Shown here: one piece after another, positions 1 through 4,308 of the stretch | How the letters are laid out: each line of letters opens with the position of its first letter | Numbering within the stretch: position 1 is the stretch's first letter | From: Candidatus Bathyarchaeota archaeon | GTDB lineage: Archaea; Thermoproteota; Bathyarchaeia; EX4484-135 | Length of the DNA: 5,394 bases | NCBI GenBank assembly: GCA_011040545.1 | Contig: DQYM01000206.1 | Coordinates: 1 to 5,394 of the forward strand | Direction of reading: 5' to 3' | Position numbers and translations under genes: made by a program | Notes under the pieces: generated by a model | What the model was told of the DNA's origin: nothing | The model's database searches: none | The model's input: only the letters and a program-made list of their open reading frames with translations

Positions 1-56
1 AGCCTCTTCTCTATCCTAAACTCTATTGGGAGCCTTAGCTTAAGACCTATTGCCAT
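1..56 (-). CDS. ABC transporter permease, BMP/YufP-type (N-terminal fragment)
   Basis: Only the first 18 codons are present; the gene continues beyond the left edge. The minus-strand ATG at 56-54 opens a frame reading MAIGLKLRLPIEFRIEKR, a short basic, amphipathic start of the kind that precedes the first membrane helix in permeases of nucleoside/simple-sugar ABC importers. The A of this ATG is also the last base of the ATPase stop codon TAA, so the genes overlap by one base and are probably translationally coupled. A strong Shine-Dalgarno sequence lies just upstream inside the ATPase gene. The identity rests mainly on position: in BMP transporters the ATPase gene is usually followed by two permease genes. 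The fragment is too short for a firm family call, but the start itself is well supported by overlap and RBS. Confidence 0.7.
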   Translation of the reverse strand, partial: MAIGLKLRLPIEFRIEKR

Positions 57-1606
57 TAGCCATCAACCTCCTTTAGCTTGCCCGACATCATAAGGCCTAT
101 CTTCTCTACATCTGCCTCAGATGGGCTTAGCAAGCCAACTATCTGGCCCTCGTGCATAACGGCTATCCTATCGCTTAGCTCCATTATCTCACTTAGGTCC
201 TCTGATACCAGTAGCACGCCAGCCCCCCTCTCACGCTGCTCAATGAGGAGCGAGCGTATCTGCTCTGTTGCTGCTACATCTAGGCCGAAAGTTGGGTGTG
301 AAGCTACTATTAGCTTTGGCCTAGTGGATAGCTCCCTAGCAAGTATAAGTCGCTGTATGTTCCCACCAGATAGGGAGCCAGCTGGTGCCCTTACGTTAGG
401 CGTAACTATCCCGAAGTCAGATACGACCTTCCTAGACCAGCTAAGTATGTATTCTTCATCAAGGAAGAAGCCCCTCTTAAATGGTGGCACCTTGTACAGC
501 TTGAGGATTAAGTTCTCAGCAACGCTTAGGTCGGGGACTATGCCATAGCGTGCCCTATCCTCTGGTATGTAGGCTACACCTAGCTTAAGCACGTCCGCAG
601 GCGCCTTGCCAGTTACATCATGCCCATCTATCCTTATCCTACCGCTCCTTGGCTTCCTAAGGCCTATTATAGCTTCAACAAGCTCCCTCTGGCCATTCCC
701 AGCCACACCTGCTATGCCAAGTATCTCACCACGCCTAACATTGAAGCTAACCCCCCTAACGGCCAGGAGGCCCTTATCATCAAGGACGGAGAGGTCCTCA
801 ACCTCAAGCACTGGCTCCCCAAGCCTAGCTGGCTTCTTAACGAGCCTTGGCTTGAGTTCACGACCTATCATCAGCTTAGCTAGCTCACTAGGCGTTGTGC
901 TACGCACGGGTAGGCCAGAGGCGACTACACGCCCCTTCCTAAGCACGGTAACCCTATCTGCTACCCTAAATACTTCCTCAAGCTTGTGGGTTATGAATAC
1001 GATGCCCCTTCCCTCGTAGGCTAGCTTCCTAAGGACCTTGAAGAGCTCCTCACGCTCCCCAGGGGCTAGGACCGTGGTTGGCTCATCTAATATGAGGACC
1101 TTAGCGTTCCTTATCAGGAGCTTAAGTATCTCCACCCTCTGGCGCTCCCCAACTGATAGCTGCCAGATCCTAGCGTCTGGATCTACCTCAAGCCCATAGT
1201 GCTGGGCTACCTCAAGGATCCTAGCCCTTACCCTGCGGGCGGGCAGTATTAGGCCAGTTCCCTCAAGGCTTAAGGCTATGTTCTCTGCCACCGTGAGCGT
1301 TGATACCAGCTTGAAGTGCTGATGCACCATCCCTATGCCAAGCCTCATGGCATCACGGGGGCTCCTTATCTCTACCTCACGGCCATCTATGAAGATCTGG
1401 CCCTCATCTGGCCTGTAGAGGCCATAAAGGATGTTCATAAGGGTTGTCTTCCCTGCACCATTCTCACCGAGCAGGGCGTGGACCTCACCTGGCATGAGCT
1501 CAAAATCAACTTTATCATTTGCAATAACCCCTGGGAAGCGCTTTGTTATCCCAATCATCCTCACAAGGGGCTCTCTAGATCTAGGGGCCTCCCCTCTAGC
1601 CCCCAC
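56..1606 (-). CDS. ABC transporter ATP-binding protein, double NBD, BMP/YufO (RbsA-like) family
   Basis: A 516-residue protein with two fused nucleotide-binding domains, the normal architecture for ATPases of nucleoside/simple-sugar importers. It sits on the inner face of the membrane and powers uptake of whatever the neighbouring binding protein delivers. Domain 1 is complete: Walker A GENGAGKT at 47-54, Q-loop Gln96, signature LSVGERQR at 150-157, Walker B ending in Asp174-Glu175, and switch His207. Domain 2 keeps its signature LSGGN (412-416) but has a degenerate Walker A (GVAGNGQ, 300-306, no Lys), ASHPT at 435-439 where DEPT is expected, and Glu469-Asp470 at the H-loop. This asymmetry is usual in the family, so one composite site probably hydrolyses ATP. 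The start is GTG at 1606: an in-frame TGA lies at 1615-1613 and a Shine-Dalgarno sequence sits a few bases upstream. Homologues usually have a short lead before the VRMxGITKRFPGV segment, in agreement with this start. Cargo cannot be read from the ATPase itself. Confidence 0.95.
   Translation of the reverse strand: MGARGEAPRSREPLVRMIGITKRFPGVIANDKVDFELMPGEVHALLGENGAGKTTLMNILYGLYRPDEGQIFIDGREVEIRSPRDAMRLGIGMVHQHFKLVSTLTVAENIALSLEGTGLILPARRVRARILEVAQHYGLEVDPDARIWQLSVGERQRVEILKLLIRNAKVLILDEPTTVLAPGEREELFKVLRKLAYEGRGIVFITHKLEEVFRVADRVTVLRKGRVVASGLPVRSTTPSELAKLMIGRELKPRLVKKPARLGEPVLEVEDLSVLDDKGLLAVRGVSFNVRRGEILGIAGVAGNGQRELVEAIIGLRKPRSGRIRIDGHDVTGKAPADVLKLGVAYIPEDRARYGIVPDLSVAENLILKLYKVPPFKRGFFLDEEYILSWSRKVVSDFGIVTPNVRAPAGSLSGGNIQRLILARELSTRPKLIVASHPTFGLDVAATEQIRSLLIEQRERGAGVLLVSEDLSEIMELSDRIAVMHEGQIVGLLSPSEADVEKIGLMMSGKLKEVDG
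62..71 (-). promoter_or_regulatory. Ribosome binding site for the permease
   Basis: The minus strand reads GGAGGTTGAT, nearly complementary to the archaeal 16S rRNA 3' end (AUCACCUCC), and ends five bases before the permease ATG. It lies within the last codons of the ATPase gene. It decides the permease start at 56 over the other ATG at 63-61, which meets a stop after seven codons. Confidence 0.75.
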
Positions 1607-1610
1607 CTCG

Positions 1611-1622
1611 CCTCACCACCTC
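1611..1622 (-). promoter_or_regulatory. Ribosome binding site for the ABC ATPase
   Basis: The minus strand reads GAGGTGGTGAGG, which contains GAGGTG and GGTGA, both complementary to the archaeal anti-Shine-Dalgarno sequence. It ends four bases before GTG 1606. It supports that start and suggests translation from a longer mRNA that reads through from the binding-protein gene. Confidence 0.6.
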
Positions 1623-1633
1623 AAGAGGAGGCC

Positions 1634-1645
1634 ATAAATAAAAAT
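1634..1645 (-). promoter_or_regulatory. AT-rich tract between binding protein and ATPase (TATA-like or T-tract)
   Basis: The 76-base gap between the two transporter genes contains a single AT-rich run, ATTTTTATTTAT on the minus strand. As a TATA box it would put transcription start near 1613, only about seven bases before the ATPase GTG and downstream of most of the Shine-Dalgarno sequence. As a run of five Ts it could instead act as a weak terminator that lowers ATPase and permease expression relative to the binding protein. The sequence does not decide between these uses. Confidence 0.35.
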
Positions 1646-1682
1646 GGGAGTTGCAGCCATGGTAGCACGCCCCAGGGGTCGC

Positions 1683-3014
1683 TCAAGCTGGTATGGTGCC
1701 CACTACCCACTGGACGAACCACATCATCTCCCAGAGCTCATCGTGGCCCAGCCTCTCGCCTTCAGCGACCCTGAGCGTTCCCTCCTGGTCGTAGAGTGGG
1801 CCCATGAAGGGATCAAAGTCCACATCTGGTGTTAGCCAGACGATGTTGCCGTTCTCATCCGCTACCTGGACGTGTGGTGGCTCCTTCCTCATTTGCTCAA
1901 GCCTTATGAAGACTAGGTCGTAAACGCTTACCGTTTCGCCAGAGATCTTATCTACGACCTCAACGGCCTTCAGGGCAGGCTCAAACTTAGGATTAATTGG
2001 CATGCCGAACTTGCAGCCTAGCTCTACGGCTCCCTCATGTAGCATCCACCAGTAATCAACGTTCTTTAGGTTGTAGGGCGTGTAAATGCCTAGTGCTATC
2101 TTCGTTATTATATCCTGGTAGATGACCTCCCAATGGACGAGCTGGCCGCTTACGACTACATCTGGCCCATAATCGTACATTGGGCTGTAGTGAGCGAAGC
2201 TGTACACGGGCTGACCACGCTCGTAGTACTCCTGGCATACCTCTATGACGGTTGGGCTATCCTCCGTGAAGGCGAGGACATCGCAGCCCTCGCCTATTAG
2301 TGCCTCAGCAGCCTGCCTAGCCTTAGTTGGGTCGTACCAAGCGTGTATCCACCTCACGTGGACCTCAGGTGGGTTTGGTAGCTCACCACGCTCATACCTC
2401 TGCTGGGCTACCTCTGCGAAGCCTATGGCAAATGCATTGATGTGCCTTATCACCTCTGGGATTGGGTGGGCTGCTACATAGCCAGCCTTGCCAGTCTGCG
2501 TGAGCGCACCAGCCATTAGGCCATTTAGGTAGTAGAGCTGGTAGAACTCAGCGAAGTAGGTACCTACGTTAGCCCTACGCTTGTAGCCAGAGCAGTGGAA
2601 GAATATCACATTGGGGTACTTCTCACCAGCCTCTATGGTAGCATCCATAAAGCCAAAGGAAGTAGTGAATATTATGGTGTATCCAGCAGCTACTAGGTTG
2701 TCTATTACCATTGGGCAATCGCCCTCAGCCACCTTCTCTACGTAGTGGGTCTCAAGCCATGGGAATAGGGTATCAACGTAGCGCCTCCCAACGTCATGGG
2801 CGTGCGTCCAGCCGTAATCGCCTATTGGGCCAACGTAGATCCAAGCTGCCTTAGTGTACGAAGGGAGCGTAGGAGTTGGCCCCGCTGGCCCTGGGCCAGC
2901 GTAGGACATGACAGCCCATGTGCCCACGGAGGCTATGATGGCTATCAGTATCATAACTATGATGCACTTGAGGTGGCCAGCCAGGAAGCTCCCCGACAAG
3001 CCGATTCCCCCCAC
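1683..3014 (-). CDS. BMP-family ABC transporter substrate-binding protein (Med/PnrA-like), membrane-anchored
   Basis: A 443-residue extracytoplasmic binding protein that presents substrate to the ABC importer encoded directly downstream. BMP-family landmarks run in order: WIYVGPIGDYGWTHAHD at 58-74, FTTSFGFMD at 116-124, the GYKRxxNVGTYF stretch at 143-154, GYVAAHPIPEVIRHINAF at 178-195, WYDPTKARQAAEAL at 226-239, GPLYDQEG at 405-412, and the ending WFVxxVVGTIP. Characterised BMP proteins bind nucleosides or purines, though some bind other small molecules, so nucleosides are the best guess. The N-terminus has a hydrophobic helix (about 17-38) followed by a Pro/Gly-rich linker (40-51). There is no lipobox: the only nearby cysteine, Cys7-equivalent at residue 17, lies at the start of the helix. 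A signal anchor or cleavage after Ser-Tyr-Ala (37-39) is likely. A GTG start at 3014 fits the TATA-like box 25 bases upstream and the absence of a Shine-Dalgarno sequence. Residues about 342-400 form a longer segment than I expect before the GPLYDQ motif. Confidence 0.93.
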   Translation of the reverse strand: MGGIGLSGSFLAGHLKCIIVMILIAIIASVGTWAVMSYAGPGPAGPTPTLPSYTKAAWIYVGPIGDYGWTHAHDVGRRYVDTLFPWLETHYVEKVAEGDCPMVIDNLVAAGYTIIFTTSFGFMDATIEAGEKYPNVIFFHCSGYKRRANVGTYFAEFYQLYYLNGLMAGALTQTGKAGYVAAHPIPEVIRHINAFAIGFAEVAQQRYERGELPNPPEVHVRWIHAWYDPTKARQAAEALIGEGCDVLAFTEDSPTVIEVCQEYYERGQPVYSFAHYSPMYDYGPDVVVSGQLVHWEVIYQDIITKIALGIYTPYNLKNVDYWWMLHEGAVELGCKFGMPINPKFEPALKAVEVVDKISGETVSVYDLVFIRLEQMRKEPPHVQVADENGNIVWLTPDVDFDPFMGPLYDQEGTLRVAEGERLGHDELWEMMWFVQWVVGTIPA

Positions 3015-3030
3015 AGTGAGGATGGTGGGG
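3009..3030. repeat. Inverted repeat CCCCAC / GTGGGG over the binding-protein start
   Basis: CCCCAC (3009-3014) and GTGGGG (3025-3030) are perfect complements separated by ten bases. The dyad covers the predicted start site and the GTG start codon and extends toward the TATA-like box, where a bound repressor would block initiation. Only one arm would be in a leaderless mRNA, so a DNA-level role is more likely than an RNA hairpin. Chance occurrence in GC-rich sequence is quite possible. Confidence 0.35.
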
Positions 3031-3034
3031 ACTA

Positions 3035-3044
3035 CTTTTTAAAT
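3035..3044 (-). promoter_or_regulatory. TATA-like box of the binding-protein gene
   Basis: The minus strand reads ATTTAAAAAG, the most AT-rich element next to the gene. Its centre lies about 25 bases upstream of GTG 3014, the normal archaeal TATA-to-start-site distance, so the transcript should begin at or very near the start codon (leaderless). No Shine-Dalgarno sequence is present before the GTG. Confidence 0.65.
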
Positions 3045-3079
3045 TCTGCCATGCAATCAGAGGGCAGGGGTATGTTAGG

Positions 3080-3088
3080 TTTTTAAAT
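3080..3088 (-). promoter_or_regulatory. Second, distal TATA-like box upstream of the binding-protein gene
   Basis: The nonamer ATTTAAAAA (minus strand) is an exact copy of the proximal box, 44 bases further upstream. If used, transcription would start near 3055-3060 and yield a leader of about 45 bases. The element has a palindromic core and could also be read from the plus strand, where no gene follows. Its activity is an inference from sequence only. Confidence 0.35.
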
Positions 3089-3097
3089 GAGCGTGTG

Positions 3098-3134
3098 AAA
3101 GGCTACTTGTCAGCGGGCAGTTAAAAAAGCCTTT
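3098..3134. repeat. Inverted repeat AAAGGCT / AGCCTTT enclosing a T6 run
   Basis: A perfect 7-base inverted repeat occupies 3098-3104 and 3128-3134, with 23 bases between the arms. It lies 34-70 bases beyond the hsp20 stop codon. In hsp20 RNA the arms could pair, although the U-run lies inside the loop next to the first arm, unlike a bacterial terminator. Confidence 0.4.
3123..3128 (-). terminator. Possible T-tract terminator after hsp20
   Basis: Six consecutive Ts on the minus strand lie about 40 bases after the hsp20 stop. Archaeal RNA polymerase commonly terminates at short oligo-T tracts without a hairpin, and no longer T-run occurs between hsp20 and the next gene. One short run is weak evidence. 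Confidence 0.35.
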
Positions 3135-3168
3135 ACCACGGGCGTTTTCATTAGGGCCCTGCCTTCCC

Positions 3169-3627
3169 CTACTCCACCTTTATGCGGTGCCTCTTCTCCT
3201 TAGCTAGCTTAGGTAGCCTTATGGTTAGGATGCCATCTTCATACGTAGCCTTTGCCCCGCTTGGATCTACTGGCGTTGGCAGGGGGATGCGCCTGAGGAA
3301 GCCCCTGTAGTAGCGCTCTCGCCTGTGGTAGGCTTCTCGCTTTACCTCCTCCTCACGCCTTACCTCAGCCCTTATCTCAAGCCTATTGTCAATCACGCTT
3401 ACCTCTATGTCCTCCTTCTTAACGCCTGGTAGCTCAGCGACCACTACTACCTCATCTGGCGTTTCATATACGTCCACGAGGGGCCTTATCATGGACATGG
3501 GCTCTGGCCCTACTTCTAGCCAGGCAGTAGCCTCCTCAAAGGCCCTCCTAAGCCTACGCCTTAGCTCACGCATCTCCCTATCTATATCACGCCAGAAGCC
3601 AAACCAGAACGCCATCCTCACCACCAC
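3169..3627 (-). CDS. Hsp20 / alpha-crystallin small heat-shock protein
   Basis: A 152-residue cytoplasmic, ATP-independent chaperone that holds unfolding proteins in large oligomers. An amphipathic, Arg/Glu-rich N-terminal arm with aromatic residues (about 1-45) precedes the alpha-crystallin domain (about 47-140). Within the domain are VDVYETPDEVVVVAELPGV (51-69), KKEDIEV (70-76), RYYRGFLRRIPLP (105-117) and the hallmark AKATYEDGILTIRLPK (125-140). The C-terminal tail carries Ile149-Lys-Val151, a variant of the I-x-I/V motif that docks into neighbouring subunits. The length is typical. Translation may begin at one of three tandem GTG codons (3627, 3624, 3621) or at ATG 3615. A TATA-like box about 25 bases before 3627 favours a leaderless GTG start, whereas purine-rich sequence directly abuts the ATG with no useful spacing. 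It has its own promoter, so it is probably not co-transcribed with the gene upstream; induction by heat is expected from the family only. Confidence 0.95.
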   Translation of the reverse strand: MVVRMAFWFGFWRDIDREMRELRRRLRRAFEEATAWLEVGPEPMSMIRPLVDVYETPDEVVVVAELPGVKKEDIEVSVIDNRLEIRAEVRREEEVKREAYHRRERYYRGFLRRIPLPTPVDPSGAKATYEDGILTIRLPKLAKEKRHRIKVE

Positions 3628-3670
3628 GGTAGCTAGGGGGCAGGTAGCTTAAAAACGTGGAGGGGTAGCT
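3628..3670. repeat. Three direct copies of GGTAGCT across the hsp20 promoter
   Basis: GGTAGCT occurs at 3628-3634, 3643-3649 and 3664-3670, with starts 15 and 21 bases apart. One copy adjoins the predicted transcription start, one overlaps the start-proximal edge of the TATA-like box and one lies upstream of it. The heptamer also occurs inside coding regions (near 2379 and 3428), so it may partly reflect the local abundance of TAGC-containing words. Confidence 0.35.
3646..3655 (-). promoter_or_regulatory. TATA-like box of hsp20
   Basis: The minus strand reads TTTTTAAGCT in otherwise GC-rich sequence. The TTTTTAAG part is centred about 25 bases before GTG 3627, predicting a leaderless or nearly leaderless hsp20 mRNA. 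The phosphodiesterase gene upstream has an almost identical element at the same distance from its start. Confidence 0.6.
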
Positions 3671-3685
3671 GCTAAGCTAAGCGGG

Positions 3686-4201
3686 CTAGAGGCCAAGCTC
3701 TACGAAATCAACGCTGAGCTTCTCCGTATCCAAGATGGCAACTGTTGGTCGCCCGTATAGGTAGCCACATACCTCACCAGGGTTCACGACCAGCGTCTTC
3801 CCCTCACGCCTAGAGGCAGCTCGGTGCGTATGGCCATGGACGACCACATCGTAGCCACCGCAGGCCACTACCGAGCGAAGTAGGTCGGCCTCGTGGCCGT
3901 GTAGGAGGGCGATCCTAAGCCCATCTACGATTACCTCAGCGAATATTCCCCTTATCTCCACCTTACCATTTGTTTCGCTAGCCCTCTTGAGCAGCAGGGG
4001 CCTATCTCCATCGTTATTGCCGAAGACGCCTATGAGCCTTGCTTCTAGCTTGGCTAGGCGTGGTATGACGAATGGCGCCACGAAATCGCCAGCGTGGAGT
4101 ACTAGCTCAACGCCCCTCTCATTTAGGGCCTTGATGGCCTCCTCCACGAGTGGGAGCCTATCGTGTGTATCAGCCATTAAGCCAACCAGCATGGCCATCA
4201 C
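3686..4201 (-). CDS. YfcE/MJ0936-family metallophosphoesterase (phosphodiesterase)
   Basis: A 171-residue calcineurin-like phosphoesterase, the usual length for the compact YfcE/MJ0936 group. All metal-binding motifs are visible: Asp11-x-His13 (ADTHD), Gly38-Asp39 (HAGDF), GNND at 61-64 with Asn62, HGH at 101-103 and VHGHTH at 121-126. A dinuclear metal centre (commonly Mn or Ni in characterised members) should therefore form. MJ0936 and YfcE hydrolyse model phosphodiesters, but their in vivo substrates are poorly known, and none can be inferred here. The protein is predicted to be cytoplasmic, without signal or membrane segments. Possible starts are GTG 4201, ATG 4198 and ATG 4192; GTG 4201 or ATG 4198 fits a leaderless transcript from the TATA-like box about 26 bases upstream. 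It is divergent from metG, with 107 bases between starts, and precedes hsp20 by 58 bases. Confidence 0.93.
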   Translation of the reverse strand: MMAMLVGLMADTHDRLPLVEEAIKALNERGVELVLHAGDFVAPFVIPRLAKLEARLIGVFGNNDGDRPLLLKRASETNGKVEIRGIFAEVIVDGLRIALLHGHEADLLRSVVACGGYDVVVHGHTHRAASRREGKTLVVNPGEVCGYLYGRPTVAILDTEKLSVDFVELGL

Positions 4202-4208
4202 CGCCTAT

Positions 4209-4218
4209 GGGCTAGCCC
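4209..4218. repeat. 10-base perfect palindrome in the phosphodiesterase promoter
   Basis: GGGCTAGCCC reads the same on both strands and lies between the TATA-like box (4222-4230) and the predicted transcription start at 4201. That is where archaeal repressors often bind. No regulator is identified, and a single 10-base palindrome can arise by chance. Confidence 0.4.
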
Positions 4219-4221
4219 CTG

Positions 4222-4230
4222 AGCTTAAAA
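4222..4230 (-). promoter_or_regulatory. TATA-like box of the phosphodiesterase gene
   Basis: The minus strand reads TTTTAAGCT, with the AT-rich part centred about 26 bases upstream of GTG 4201. It matches the hsp20 element except for one T and stands out from GC-rich flanks. It predicts a leaderless transcript. Confidence 0.6.
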
Positions 4231-4232
4231 GG

Positions 4233-4246
4233 TCGGGGGAGCCCGA
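4233..4246. repeat. Short dyad between the divergent promoters
   Basis: TCGGG (4233-4237) and CCCGA (4242-4246) form an inverted repeat with a four-base spacer. It lies between the TATA-like boxes of the phosphodiesterase and metG, outside both predicted transcripts, so it would act as DNA rather than RNA if it has a role. Confidence 0.35.
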
Positions 4247-4255
4247 GGACATAGC

Positions 4256-4262
4256 CTTTATA
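4256..4262 (+). promoter_or_regulatory. TATA-like box of metG
   Basis: CTTTATA on the plus strand is the only AT-rich element upstream of metG in this region. Transcription would begin near 4286 and give a leader of about 23 bases, so metG would not be leaderless, unlike its divergent neighbour. Confidence 0.5.
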
Positions 4263-4282
4263 GGTAGAGCCAATGGCCAAGT

Positions 4283-4294
4283 GGAGGGGGTGGT
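4283..4294 (+). promoter_or_regulatory. Purine-rich putative ribosome binding region of metG
   Basis: GGAGGGGGTGGT partly matches the archaeal Shine-Dalgarno sequence (GGAGG and GGTG parts). It ends about 14 bases before the ATG, which is long, and the predicted transcript start falls within it. It is a weak candidate. Confidence 0.3.
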
Positions 4295-4308
4295 AGGCCC
4301 TCGCAGCA

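Noticed and set aside
377..410. Second ABC domain of the ATPase looks broken (no Walker A lysine, no DE in Walker B).
   Set aside because: Degeneracy of the second domain is characteristic of this ATPase family, and the reading frame and signature motif are intact, so it is not a pseudogene.
1613..1660. A 15-codon frame on the minus strand in the gap between binding protein and ATPase (ATG at 1660, stop TGA at 1615-1613).
   Set aside because: It has no Shine-Dalgarno sequence and is crossed by the AT-rich tract. A frame this short is expected by chance.
78..1774. Several long plus-strand open frames opposite the ATPase and its upstream gap (for example 606-1019, 620-883 and 1316-1774).
   Set aside because: They lie antisense to a highly conserved ABC ATPase, have low-complexity Ser/Thr/Pro/Leu-rich translations with no family motifs, and lack promoters or ribosome sites. 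They reflect the codon bias of the real gene.
2056..2238. Minus-strand 60-codon frame inside the binding-protein gene.
   Set aside because: Same strand but another frame of a well-conserved protein, rich in Arg/Pro/Leu and without a ribosome site; a shadow frame.
3105..3155. Possible C/D box guide RNA on the minus strand (a TAATGA-like C box near 3150 and CTGA near 3110).
   Set aside because: The C box does not match RTGATGA, there is no convincing C'/D' pair, and the interval overlaps the likely hsp20 3' region. Not enough to call.
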